Part shown: piece after piece, positions 25,824-34,287 of the stretch
How the letters are laid out: every line of letters begins with the position of its first letter
Position numbering within the stretch: position 1 is the stretch's first letter
NCBI GenBank assembly: GCA_002734085.1
Contig: NVXV01000001.1
Coordinates: 39,584-73,978, forward strand
From: Fluviicola sp.
GTDB taxonomy: Bacteria; Bacteroidota; Bacteroidia; Flavobacteriales_D; Crocinitomicaceae
Length of the DNA stretch: 34,395 nucleotides
Direction: 5' to 3'
The notes under the pieces: generated by a model
The model's database searches: none
Seen by the model: the letters and a program-made list of their open reading frames with translations, nothing else
What the model was told of the DNA's origin: nothing
Made by a program: the position numbers and the translations under genes

Positions 25824-25916
25824 GGAGAGGTGCAGGAGTGGCTGAACTGGCTCGCCTGGAAAGCGAGTGTTCCGATTGTATCGGAACCGAGGGTTCGAAT
25901 CCCTCTCTCTCCGCCA
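25824..25916 (+). tRNA. tRNA-Ser (anticodon GGA)
   Basis: The 93 bases fold as a class II tRNA. The acceptor stem GGAGAGG pairs with TCTCTCC (one G-T), the anticodon stem CTCGC/GCGAG has loop CTGGAAA (anticodon GGA, reading UCC/UCU), a long variable arm (TTCCGAT...ATCGGAA) is typical of serine, and the T arm is GAGGG-TTCGAAT-CCCTC. The discriminator is G and CCA is encoded. A one-mismatch -7 box (TACTTTAG, 25789-25796) lies upstream. Confidence 0.96.
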
Positions 25917-25980
25917 TTGGACTTGTAAATTTTTGCTTATTTTTGAATATTTAATAATTTTATTTAACGATTAATTTAAT

Positions 25981-25988
25981 AATCTTTG
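25981..25988 (+). promoter_or_regulatory. Near-consensus -7 box before the ExbB gene
   Basis: AATCTTTG matches TAnnTTTG at all but the first position and ends four bases before the ATG at 25993. If used, the transcript would be nearly leaderless. Confidence 0.25.
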
Positions 25989-25992
25989 GAAC

Positions 25993-26856
25993 ATGAAAAA
26001 AATAGTTAGTTCTTTAGTTGTAGCCGGAATGTTGACGTTCGGTTTTAGCTCTGTATCATATGCAGATCAAGATCCCACAAAAGAGGATTCAATTGAAAAT
26101 GTTGAAGACACTATGGCAGGGTCTTCCAGTAACATGGTTGAAGAACCAAGTTTACAAGAGACAGAAAACGTTGTTGCAGCTACAGAAGAGGCAACAGAAG
26201 AGGAAAGTAAAAAAGAAGTAGGTTTTACTTCTAAGTTGAAACAAAAGTTCATTGAGGGTGATCCTTTCTGGATGGGTATTGTATTGATCGCTTTGATTAT
26301 TGGTCTTGCACTATGTATCGAGCGTATCGTATACTTAAACCTTTCTTCAATTAACACTAAAAAATTCATCAGAGATGTTGAAGATGCTTTAGCTAGTGGT
26401 GGGGTTGAAGAAGCAAAAGAGATTTGTAGAAATACACGTGGCCCTATTGCTTCCATCTATTACCAAGGACTTGACAGAGTAGACGAAGGTGTAGAAGCTG
26501 TTGAAAAAACAGTTGTTGCTTACGGTGGAGTTCAAATGGGACTATTAGAAAAAGGGATTTCTTGGATTTCTTTATTTATCGCATTGGCACCAATGCTTGG
26601 ATTCATGGGTACAGTAATCGGTATGATTCAAGCCTTCGAAAAAATCGTTGAAGATGGTCAAGTATCTCCAATTACAGTTGCAGGTGGTATTCAGGTAGCA
26701 CTTTTAACAACAGTATTCGGTTTGATTTCTGCAATTATTCTTCAAATCTTTTACAACTACATCGTTGCGAAAGTTGACGGTATTGTAAACGAAATGGAAA
26801 ACTCATCTATCACATTGGTTGATATGTTGTTGAAGTACAAAATTGCAGCTAAGTAA
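25993..26856 (+). CDS. ExbB/TolQ/MotA-family proton channel protein
   Basis: This is the inner-membrane motor subunit that, with ExbD, uses the proton gradient to drive TonB- or Tol-like transport. The 287-residue protein has a signal-peptide-like N-terminus (1-25, ending SYADQ), then an unusually acidic periplasmic stretch (about 26-75), then three membrane helices (about 93-113, 190-215 and 228-255). The ExbB/TolQ core includes LAPMLGFMGTVIGMIQAF and ITVAGGIQVALLTTVFGL, the conserved glycine/threonine-rich helices lining the channel. It is the first gene of a four-gene set. The next gene starts 36 bases downstream. An N-terminal extension is common in Bacteroidota ExbB proteins, though its job is unknown. 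Confidence 0.92.
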   Translation: MKKIVSSLVVAGMLTFGFSSVSYADQDPTKEDSIENVEDTMAGSSSNMVEEPSLQETENVVAATEEATEEESKKEVGFTSKLKQKFIEGDPFWMGIVLIALIIGLALCIERIVYLNLSSINTKKFIRDVEDALASGGVEEAKEICRNTRGPIASIYYQGLDRVDEGVEAVEKTVVAYGGVQMGLLEKGISWISLFIALAPMLGFMGTVIGMIQAFEKIVEDGQVSPITVAGGIQVALLTTVFGLISAIILQIFYNYIVAKVDGIVNEMENSSITLVDMLLKYKIAAK

Positions 26857-26892
26857 AAAAGAAATTATTCACTCAAATAATATCCATAAATT

Positions 26893-27375
26893 ATGGAAAA
26901 CGAGAAAAAATTAAATATCATTGGTATTGTTATCAAGGTGCTAATTATCGCTCCTGCATTGATTGCTGGATTGATGGTTATGTCATCGGGAGTTAATGCT
27001 GATAGCCCAGTGCCGGAACAACAAACCTTCATGGACAGCCTTTCATTTAGTGCTGCTATGAACATTAGTTTCATCACTATCATTGCGGCGGTTGTATTGA
27101 TTTTAATATTCTTTGCACTTTTATTGATTAGTCGACCAAAGACGGCTATCAAATCAGTTTTAGGAATTATTGCTGCTGCAGTTGTCTTCTTTATTCTTTA
27201 CGGAATAGGATCTAGTGACACTGAGCAATCGCTTCAGCTTCCAAAAAACATATCGGCAACAGACGCTACCATTGACTTTACCCAAGCAGGAATTTATACT
27301 GCACTAATTGCTTTAGTGATTTGTTCAGTTCTTGCATTTTTTATGGGATTCATTGTAAAATTAATTAGAAACTAG
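26893..27375 (+). CDS. Unknown four-helix membrane protein between ExbB and ExbD
   Basis: This 160-residue protein has four predicted membrane helices (about 10-30, 55-80, 85-103 and 128-155) and a short polar loop between helices 1 and 2. I do not recognise a named family. It starts 36 bases after the ExbB gene and stops two bases before the first ExbD gene, so it is surely cotranscribed with the motor proteins and may be an accessory subunit of the complex. No signal peptide or catalytic motif is visible. Confidence 0.8.
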   Translation: MENEKKLNIIGIVIKVLIIAPALIAGLMVMSSGVNADSPVPEQQTFMDSLSFSAAMNISFITIIAAVVLILIFFALLLISRPKTAIKSVLGIIAAAVVFFILYGIGSSDTEQSLQLPKNISATDATIDFTQAGIYTALIALVICSVLAFFMGFIVKLIRN

Positions 27376-27377
27376 GT

Positions 27378-28181
27378 ATGGCAAAGCGAGAAGCACCGGA
27401 AATAAACGCAGGTTCGATGGCGGATATCGCCTTCTTGCTGCTAATCTTCTTCCTTGTTACTACAACAATGGATAAAGATTTAGCCTACCTGCGTACGATT
27501 CCAAAAAAAGTAGAAAATCAAGAAAAACAACCTCCTGTTCAAAAGAAGAATATATATAAGATAGTTATAAACAGTAAACAGGTAATTCAGGCGCGTGACT
27601 CTTTGATAAAGCCAGAAAATATTGAGAGTCTTAACAGTCGTATAAAGCACTTTTATCTTGTAAACAGAGATAAAAAAGAAAACAGAGCTCTAGATTATCC
27701 TTATTATGCATTCGGAACCAAAGCAGCATTCCAACAAAAACTGGATATTGCTTATAATGGATTGGATGCCTACGAAAGTAAGGATGTGCTAACCGAGAGA
27801 GACGAGAAAATCATTGAACAGTTCAACAATGAAATCCAAGAGTGGAATAAAAAAATCGAAATGATTGAGTTGTATACGAAGTTCAGCGGTAAAAAAGAAA
27901 TGCCTGAAATAGCACTTCAAGCTCACGTTCGACTCGAATCCTTTATTAAAACTGACTATAGCGCTTACGTTGCTGTTCAGTCTGAGGTTGAAAAAGCAGT
28001 TACAGAATTGCGTGATGAAGAATCGGAAGCACTATTTAATATTACGTATACTGCAATGAAGAAGTATTACCAGCAAAACAAATTGGAAAACACGCCGAAG
28101 GTTCGTGAATATAGAAAATACATGGATCTTATTGAATTGCTATATCCACTTCGTTTAATTGAAGTTAAACCAAATCGATAG
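27378..28181 (+). CDS. ExbD/TolR-family protein 1, long form
   Basis: The single N-terminal membrane helix (about 16-33) carries the proton-relaying aspartate D16 in MADIAFLLLIFFLVTTTMD. The rest of the 267-residue protein is periplasmic. It is much longer than the usual 140-200 residues: after a short ExbD-like strand region (NIYKIVINSKQVI) there is a long, charged, helix-rich insertion (about 85-200) before a tail with the rest of the domain. The partner should be ExbB at 25993, together with the second ExbD encoded six bases downstream. Having two different ExbD proteins suggests a hetero-ExbD motor. Confidence 0.9.
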   Translation: MAKREAPEINAGSMADIAFLLLIFFLVTTTMDKDLAYLRTIPKKVENQEKQPPVQKKNIYKIVINSKQVIQARDSLIKPENIESLNSRIKHFYLVNRDKKENRALDYPYYAFGTKAAFQQKLDIAYNGLDAYESKDVLTERDEKIIEQFNNEIQEWNKKIEMIELYTKFSGKKEMPEIALQAHVRLESFIKTDYSAYVAVQSEVEKAVTELRDEESEALFNITYTAMKKYYQQNKLENTPKVREYRKYMDLIELLYPLRLIEVKPNR

Positions 28182-28187
28182 TTAACT

Positions 28188-28706
28188 ATGTCAAAGTTTA
28201 GAAAAAATGATGATAAGAAGGCACCGGGGATAAATACATCCTCATTACCTGATATCGTTTTTATGTTGTTGTTTTTCTTCATGGTTGCGACAACTACAAA
28301 AGAAGTAGATCCTCTTGTTAAAGTTGATCCGGCTCAAGGTGTTGGTTTAAATGATTTGACTCCTTTTAAACAAAGGTCGGAAGTTGACTTTTTGTATTTA
28401 GGAGAACCGCTCTCTGGGGATGATGAAAAATTTAAAGATGGGATAGCTGTTCAATATGACGGCATCATTCACAAAGATGGTATCGAGCATATAGGAAAAT
28501 GGAAAAATGATAAGTTTTCAAGTAAGCCAGAAGAATTTACTGCTCCTAAGGAAGAAGTAATTACTTGTTTTAAAGCAGATGAAAAGGTTCCAATGGGAAT
28601 CATCTTCCAAGCAAGAGACATCCTTCAGGAAGAGAATTTCAATTCAATTGGCTATTACGCAAGAGAAAAAGGAAATAAAAACGGATACAACATTCGACAA
28701 CAATAA
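28188..28706 (+). CDS. ExbD/TolR-family protein 2
   Basis: This 172-residue ExbD homologue has the membrane helix at about 22-39 and the proton-relaying aspartate D22 in LPDIVFMLLFFFMVATTT. The periplasmic part is distinct from ExbD 1, ending with the PMGIIFQARDILQEENFNSIGYYA stretch that matches the end of the ExbD fold (the helix-strand that follows a VPMG-like turn). It lies six bases after ExbD 1 and closes the operon. No TonB gene follows, and the next gene is convergent. The 99 bases after it hold no clear terminator. Confidence 0.9.
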   Translation: MSKFRKNDDKKAPGINTSSLPDIVFMLLFFFMVATTTKEVDPLVKVDPAQGVGLNDLTPFKQRSEVDFLYLGEPLSGDDEKFKDGIAVQYDGIIHKDGIEHIGKWKNDKFSSKPEEFTAPKEEVITCFKADEKVPMGIIFQARDILQEENFNSIGYYAREKGNKNGYNIRQQ

Positions 28707-28805
28707 TTAGTTAACATAATAGATTTTAAGACGTTAAAACATTAGACACACTACGTTATAAGAATTTATATAGACGGTCTTAATATCTCAAAGTCTAGCA
28801 CTCTT

Positions 28806-29666
28806 TTATTGTTTTTTTAAATATTTAACCCATATTAATCCCATCAATAGTAATGTTGATGGGATTGTTATTTCAGAATGTACCGATTCCATCCACTCTG
28901 GAAAGTTCTCGTTTCTTAACCAATATACATTTAGAGCGTTATTTAAAGAGTGTAATACAACTCCTGGCCAAACACTCCCAGAAACATGATACATCAGAGC
29001 TAGCGCTATTCCAAATGCCATTATCGGAATGAACTGGATGTAATTAAAGTGGAGTAAAGCAAAGACAAAAGCGCTTCCTAAAACACTAAGCCATAGTTTA
29101 TTCGTATGCACCAACATATGACGAAATAAAAACCTTCTAAACGCAAATTCTTCAGCTATTCCGGTTACAACTCCAATAACGATAATTGCAATTACATACG
29201 CCTCAAATGAAGCATTCTTGCCAATTAATCGCACCAGTTGTGCGTCTGAAAACTGTTTTTCTTGTACCAAAACTTCATAAACACCTAAATACTGTGTTAT
29301 AGACTCATTTATTAATTCAAAAAATGGCAATAGTAAAAATGCCGATATGAAAAGGAGAATCGACCAAGCCACCCATATGAATGATCGAGTTTGGAAAAAG
29401 ATAGAATGTTTATTTCTGGTTATCAGGAAATAAATTAATCCAGGCGTCAGTAAAAATCCCAATTGAAAAGGTAGGAAATATAAAAACATAAACTGTACTG
29501 GGTAATTGTCATACAGAACATCCAGGTTATTTGTCGGGATTTCTGGGTAGACTGCCGTAACGACCAGAATTGAAATAATGTTAATTAACACAAAAGAAAT
29601 TCCTCCGATCAGGATAAAAACAATGATTTGAGTAAAAGGAGTAAGACTATTAATTCTATCTTTCAT
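28806..29666 (-). CDS. CPBP-family intramembrane metalloprotease
   Basis: This 286-residue multi-pass membrane protein belongs to the CPBP (CAAX protease and bacteriocin-processing, Abi) family. The catalytic motifs are complete: EExxxRR (E172, E173, R177, R178 in GIAEEFAFRRFLF), FxxxH (H206 in VFALLHFN) and HxxxN (H239, N243 in VLHSLNNAL). About eight membrane helices are predicted. Its start overlaps the rodA stop by four bases (ATGA), so it is the last gene of the mreBCD-mrdA-rodA operon. Family members cleave prenylated or membrane-bound substrates or act in bacteriocin immunity. A role in cell-wall elongation is only suggested by position. Confidence 0.9.
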   Translation of the reverse strand: MKDRINSLTPFTQIIVFILIGGISFVLINIISILVVTAVYPEIPTNNLDVLYDNYPVQFMFLYFLPFQLGFLLTPGLIYFLITRNKHSIFFQTRSFIWVAWSILLFISAFLLLPFFELINESITQYLGVYEVLVQEKQFSDAQLVRLIGKNASFEAYVIAIIVIGVVTGIAEEFAFRRFLFRHMLVHTNKLWLSVLGSAFVFALLHFNYIQFIPIMAFGIALALMYHVSGSVWPGVVLHSLNNALNVYWLRNENFPEWMESVHSEITIPSTLLLMGLIWVKYLKKQ

Positions 29667-31063
29667 AATAGTACTTCTTTTCTTTGACTATCTAATTTCA
29701 AAAGAATAAAAATCATCATTAAAAACGCCATCATAGAAGAACCTCCATAACTAAAAAATGGCAGTGGGATCCCAATCACTGGAATCACACCTATATTCAT
29801 TCCAATATTTATTGCAAAATGATAAAAGATAATCATCAGAACTGAATAGGCGTAAACCCGGGCAAACCTACTTTTCTGCCGTTCCGCAATTATGACGAGT
29901 CGGATAAGTAACAATGTGAAAATGAATACAAGTGCAAAAGAGCCCATAAAGCCCCATTCTTCAGCATATACAGAGAAAATAAAGTCTGTTTCACTTTCAG
30001 GAACGTGTTGACTTCGGGGGCTAGAAAGTATTGCTTCTTGATAACCAATTCCAGAAAACCCTCCTGAACCAACTGCTGCCAAGGCACGATTTCTATTATA
30101 GTCTTTACCGTCTTTATCCTCAATTTTCCCCAACCAAAGATCAATTCTAACTTTTTGATGAGACTGTAATACATTTAAATATGTGTAAGAAATTGCACCT
30201 ACGAGGCTAACAGTTGAAAGGTAGACGATCAGTAAAATAGATGTAATTTTTCTTCGACTTCTCTGACCCAAAAGATTTCTACCCAAAACGAAACTAACGA
30301 CAAACAATAAACTTAATATGATCAATAACAAGCCCCACCCTGGTAGGTCGAATCCAGGTAAAAATGAAAAAGAGTGAGTCGATTCCGAAAAATAAAGTGT
30401 AATAATAGAAAAGAAAAGTACTACAAATAATACGGGGATAAAGTGTACCCCAACCCACGTTTGTTTAAATCTAAATCCTAACAAATTATTCAGTACATAA
30501 AGAATAATTGGATCAAATGTGATGCCCTCTCTATACATTACAAAGAAAAAAGCAGTAAACACCAAAAAGGTTCCAGTATCATTTTGAAGCAATATTAAAA
30601 ACATGGTAGAAAAAACCAGAGTAAGCACATAAAACACTGTCTTTTTTGACACTGTTTTTACCCTGCCTTGTGCAATTAAAAAACTCAGCATAAGCGCCGT
30701 AGTTAATTTAGAAAACTCGGATGGTTGAATTCCAAATGGTCCAATTCCCAACCAAGATCGAGCTCCATTTATCGGTTTTGTAAAAAGCACTGCTATCAAT
30801 AAAATAACAACAACAATAAAGGCTATGGGTGTTAGTTTTCTAATATACTCTCCATCAATCAGTGAAGCCACGATTCCTAAGAACAATCCAAAGCCAATCC
30901 ACATCAGCTGTTTCCCATACAAAGTACCAAAATCAAAAAGAAATGGTCTTTCAGGATTATAAGCCGCCGAATACAAATTAGTCACACCCATAACTATCAT
31001 CACAAGAACAATAATCGTTGTCCACCAATCCCACTGTATCTCTTTTGTTAAACTTCTACTCAT
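29663..31063 (-). CDS. rodA: Peptidoglycan glycosyltransferase RodA (SEDS)
   Basis: RodA is the SEDS-family polymerase that builds glycan strands from lipid II for lateral wall growth, paired with PBP2. The 466-residue protein has about ten membrane helices. Key motifs: GARSWLGIGPFGIQPSEFSK (the SEDS substrate-site block), LLQNDTGTFLVF (ND in place of the PD seen in proteobacteria), VPESETDFIFSVYAEEWGF with the putative catalytic aspartate D360, and IPLPFFSYGGSSM at the end. It is longer than E. coli RodA (about 370) because of an enlarged periplasmic/cytoplasmic middle (about 205-275). Its start overlaps mrdA by eight bases. FtsW is unlikely given the mre/mrd context. Confidence 0.95.
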   Translation of the reverse strand: MSRSLTKEIQWDWWTTIIVLVMIVMGVTNLYSAAYNPERPFLFDFGTLYGKQLMWIGFGLFLGIVASLIDGEYIRKLTPIAFIVVVILLIAVLFTKPINGARSWLGIGPFGIQPSEFSKLTTALMLSFLIAQGRVKTVSKKTVFYVLTLVFSTMFLILLQNDTGTFLVFTAFFFVMYREGITFDPIILYVLNNLLGFRFKQTWVGVHFIPVLFVVLFFSIITLYFSESTHSFSFLPGFDLPGWGLLLIILSLLFVVSFVLGRNLLGQRSRRKITSILLIVYLSTVSLVGAISYTYLNVLQSHQKVRIDLWLGKIEDKDGKDYNRNRALAAVGSGGFSGIGYQEAILSSPRSQHVPESETDFIFSVYAEEWGFMGSFALVFIFTLLLIRLVIIAERQKSRFARVYAYSVLMIIFYHFAINIGMNIGVIPVIGIPLPFFSYGGSSMMAFLMMIFILLKLDSQRKEVLL

Positions 31064-32924
31064 TTATAAAATCTCCTTCAAGTATTCTTTGTTCCTTGCG
31101 TTTATCTGAAATTTCACCTTTCAAATATTTTTCTATCATCAAGCTTGCAATTGGTGCTGCCCAAGTACCTCCAAAACCAGCATTTTCAACAAAAACGGCT
31201 ATTGCTATTTGTGGATTATCTAAAGGAGCAAATGCCATAAAAACAGAATGATCCTCTCCATGTGGATTTTGAGAAGTTCCTGTTTTTCCTGAGACAACAA
31301 TATCTTTAAGCCTCGCTCTACGCGCCGTTCCTCCTGGTTCATTCACAACTCGTCGCATTCCCTCCACAATAACGTCAAAATGCTTTGAATTTACCATGGT
31401 TTTCTTCTTCACATTGAACTGAGGTAAAGGTCCTGAATGTCCAATACTACTTACCAGATGTGGCTCATAATAATATCCTCTATTTGCAATAATTGCAGCG
31501 AGATTTGCCATTTGTAAAGGCGTAACTTTAACCTCTCCCTGACCAATACTATTTGACCGAATTGTTGAAAAGGCCCATCTGTATTCCCCATACCAGCGAT
31601 TGTAATACGCAACATTTGGAATAACTCCCCCTCGAAGCCCATAAATGTCTGTCTCAGGCTTTACACCAAGACCAAAACTATTCATATATCTTTCCCAAAC
31701 GGATAAACCTATAGCAGCATCCTTGTAAATACTAGGGTCTTTCCCTTGCTGAATAATTCTTTTGGCTTCGTAATAAAAATAAGGATTACAGGAAAATTGG
31801 ATCGCTTGCTGAATATTCTGTGCGGTTGGGTGATTATGACATCCCACCAAATTCTTATTGCACGGAAAACTCGTATTCTCAGTGATAACTTCTTCCTGAA
31901 GACCTATTAGCGCTTGAACTGTTTTAAATATAGAGCCAGGCGGGTATTCTGCTGCCAAGGGTCTGGGATAAAAAGGTTTCAATGTATCTTTATTCAACTC
32001 CTGATAATTTTTTCTAATATTTCGGGTTCCCACCATTAAATTAGGATCGTAAGATGGTGCACTAACCATAGCAAGTATTTCCCCAGTTGAAGGTTCTATT
32101 GCTACAATTGCTCCTAATTTATTTTGCATCAATAACTCTCCATAAGCCTGAAGCTCTATATCAATACCCAGATAAAGTGCAGGACCTTGTATGGCCGTTG
32201 TGTCCATTTTACCTTCTGCAAAATTATCGACTACTTTACCCCTAGCTGAAGACAGAATAAATCGAGTTCCCTTTTGACCTCTAAGTTCTTTTTCGTAATA
32301 ACGTTCCAATCCCGCACGTCCTATAAAATCTCCTACATTATAAAAATTTCTATCTGCATTTAGCTCGTGTGGTCTTATCTCATTTAAATAACCAAAAATG
32401 TTTCCACCATGTGGGTGGGGATAATCTCTCATACTAATAGGTTCCTCAAAAAATCCAGAGAAATTATTTAAATCAATTGCCATTTTCGCGATTTCGTCAG
32501 CAGAAAGTTCTCTTAGGAATGCATAAGGTAAATACGAGCGGTAGTCGTTAACAACGGTATCGTTTCCCGTAGCTTTACTTTTGGTTTTACGGTCAAGGCT
32601 TTTCCGAATTTCTTCAAATCTAACTTCAACAGAATCAGGATGTATTCCAACAAGTTCAGCAAATGCTATTGTATCTAGGTCCTCAATATCATCTTCTACA
32701 AACATCAGATTGTAGTACGTTTTATTTGCTACGATTTTTTTTCCATTACGATCATAAAGAATTCCGCGAGGTGGTTTAATCTCAATTTTCTTTTTAGAAA
32801 CCTCAGCAGCTCGTTCAATCCACTTATCATCAACCACCTGCATATAGAAAAGACGAGCACTGAAAATAATTCCAACAATGACAAACATTACTAGAAATAC
32901 AATGCGACGACCCTCAAGATTCAT
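31056..32924 (-). CDS. mrdA: Penicillin-binding protein 2 (elongasome transpeptidase)
   Basis: PBP2 is the monofunctional class B transpeptidase that crosslinks new peptidoglycan with RodA during elongation. The 622-residue protein has an N-terminal membrane anchor (about 7-27), the PBP dimer/pedestal domain (about 45-235, with PPRGILYDRNG) and the transpeptidase domain (about 255-605). Active-site motifs are complete: SIFK (S331 nucleophile, K334), SCN in QFSCNPYFYYE, and KTGT (K547-T550). It overlaps mreD by four bases upstream and rodA by eight bases downstream, giving tight translational coupling. Length and motifs match MrdA rather than FtsI, and there is no PASTA domain. Confidence 0.95.
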   Translation of the reverse strand: MNLEGRRIVFLVMFVIVGIIFSARLFYMQVVDDKWIERAAEVSKKKIEIKPPRGILYDRNGKKIVANKTYYNLMFVEDDIEDLDTIAFAELVGIHPDSVEVRFEEIRKSLDRKTKSKATGNDTVVNDYRSYLPYAFLRELSADEIAKMAIDLNNFSGFFEEPISMRDYPHPHGGNIFGYLNEIRPHELNADRNFYNVGDFIGRAGLERYYEKELRGQKGTRFILSSARGKVVDNFAEGKMDTTAIQGPALYLGIDIELQAYGELLMQNKLGAIVAIEPSTGEILAMVSAPSYDPNLMVGTRNIRKNYQELNKDTLKPFYPRPLAAEYPPGSIFKTVQALIGLQEEVITENTSFPCNKNLVGCHNHPTAQNIQQAIQFSCNPYFYYEAKRIIQQGKDPSIYKDAAIGLSVWERYMNSFGLGVKPETDIYGLRGGVIPNVAYYNRWYGEYRWAFSTIRSNSIGQGEVKVTPLQMANLAAIIANRGYYYEPHLVSSIGHSGPLPQFNVKKKTMVNSKHFDVIVEGMRRVVNEPGGTARRARLKDIVVSGKTGTSQNPHGEDHSVFMAFAPLDNPQIAIAVFVENAGFGGTWAAPIASLMIEKYLKGEISDKRKEQRILEGDFINE

Positions 32925-33436
32925 ATTGTTTTTGGTTTTTTAAAGAATAATATCTGAATTATTAGCAATATAAACATTGTTACGATAACACTCAAAACTG
33001 TTTTTCGTAAAATGATCAACCAGTCAGACCAACTAAAGTGTTCCAATAAGAAAAACCAAGCATGGTGAATAGTTATAGCGATTCCAGCAACTGATAAAAA
33101 CCATTTATATCCATATTCAGATGCAGTAGGCTCTTTTAAAACATCATATCCATCACGTGGAGCGAACAATCGAAATAATTCTGGCCGGATATAAGCTACT
33201 AAAACTGCAGCACTCGCATGCAATCCAAAAGTATTCATAAAAAAGTCAACACTAATACCCGTAATAAAAGCCATCACTATAAGTAGTATTGGACTTATAT
33301 CAAAAGGCAATAACAAGATAAATAATGGATAAATCATTGGGTGGATCCCAACGCCAAACTCTAGTTGACCAAAGATTAGTCCCTGTGCAAGAACAAAGAC
33401 AATTAATCGGATGATATGGATTAATAAGTTATTCAT
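32921..33436 (-). CDS. mreD: Rod shape-determining protein MreD
   Basis: MreD is a small inner-membrane protein that links MreC, PBP2 and RodA in the elongasome. The 171-residue product has five or six membrane helices and family-like features: a GLIFGQLEFG start, PMIYPLFILLLPF and GISVDFFMNTFGLHASAAVLVAYIRP. Sequence alone is weakly conserved in this family, so the assignment rests on topology, length and position between mreC and mrdA, with four-base overlaps on both sides. Confidence 0.9.
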   Translation of the reverse strand: MNNLLIHIIRLIVFVLAQGLIFGQLEFGVGIHPMIYPLFILLLPFDISPILLIVMAFITGISVDFFMNTFGLHASAAVLVAYIRPELFRLFAPRDGYDVLKEPTASEYGYKWFLSVAGIAITIHHAWFFLLEHFSWSDWLIILRKTVLSVIVTMFILLIIQILFFKKPKTI

Positions 33437-34266
33437 TCTAGTTGATCAACATTCTTTTCTAATTCTTCTAGTTCAGGTTTCAAGAAATTCTTAATCACAT
33501 AAACATAGTGTAATCTTCTCATATCTTGTTCCAACCGTACTATAATATCCCACCTTGGTTCACCTTCAATTGGATTTAACTTTTCAACCTTTCCAATTAG
33601 AGAACCATGCGGAAAATACCCACCCTTTCCCGTGGCAAATACTTTTGAATGCTTTTTAATTTTTATATCATTTGAAACACCCGTTAAGGTTACTCTCCTT
33701 GGATCATTTTCAATATACTTTATTAATCCATACGCATTTGACTCACCAACATAAGCACTAATATTGATTGTTGAAGTTAAAATTGACTGCACAATTGCGT
33801 AGTGTTCTGAAACATCATAAACAATTCCGACAACACCTTCAGAGGAAACAACTCCCATTTTTCTTTCCACTCCTTTTAATCGGCCTGCATTAATTGTAAA
33901 ATAATTATTCTTGTGTGAATATGATGAGTTGATCACAGTTGCGGGAATTTTTTCAATCGTCAACTCTCTAATTGTATCGTTGATGATCGTAGTTTTTGGA
34001 TCTACAGGAATGTAATTAATCAATTCCTTTTTTGATAATTCTGCGTTCTCCGCTTGTAATTTTCTATTTTCCCGATCTAAAAACAAATATTTTGTCACTT
34101 CTCTTTCCCAACTCAGAAGAGTTCCAGTAACATTATTGGCTGAATTAAAAAACTTTGTTCTTGGATAACTAACTACAGAGAAATAAGATGTTAAAGCGAT
34201 CAATTGCAAGAGCACAAAGATGAGGAAAACTCTAAATCTTCGAAAAAATGCAATTAAATTACGCAT
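33433..34266 (-). CDS. mreC: Rod shape-determining protein MreC
   Basis: MreC is the periplasmic scaffold that activates PBP2/RodA. The 277-residue protein has one N-terminal membrane helix (about 12-31), a coiled coil (about 55-82, RENRKLQAENAELSKKEL) that mediates dimerisation, and two beta-barrel domains (about 95-265) with SSYSHKNNYFTINAGRLKGVERKMGVVSSEGVVGIV and GKGGYFPHGSLIGKVEKL blocks typical of the family. It begins 21 bases after the mreB stop and overlaps mreD by four bases. The C-terminal tail is short and charged. Confidence 0.95.
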   Translation of the reverse strand: MRNLIAFFRRFRVFLIFVLLQLIALTSYFSVVSYPRTKFFNSANNVTGTLLSWEREVTKYLFLDRENRKLQAENAELSKKELINYIPVDPKTTIINDTIRELTIEKIPATVINSSYSHKNNYFTINAGRLKGVERKMGVVSSEGVVGIVYDVSEHYAIVQSILTSTINISAYVGESNAYGLIKYIENDPRRVTLTGVSNDIKIKKHSKVFATGKGGYFPHGSLIGKVEKLNPIEGEPRWDIIVRLEQDMRRLHYVYVIKNFLKPELEELEKNVDQLE

Positions 34267-34287
34267 GAACTCAAGGTTTCTCTATTT

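Noticed and set aside
25735-25917. Minus-strand reading frame starting MAEREGFEPSV
   Set aside because: It is the antisense of tRNA-Ser. This peptide is a well-known spurious annotation across serine tRNA genes.
28729-28800. TTAAGAC...GTCTTAA inverted repeat after the second ExbD gene, considered as a terminator
   Set aside because: The arms are about 50 bases apart and no T-run follows, so a terminator is not supported.
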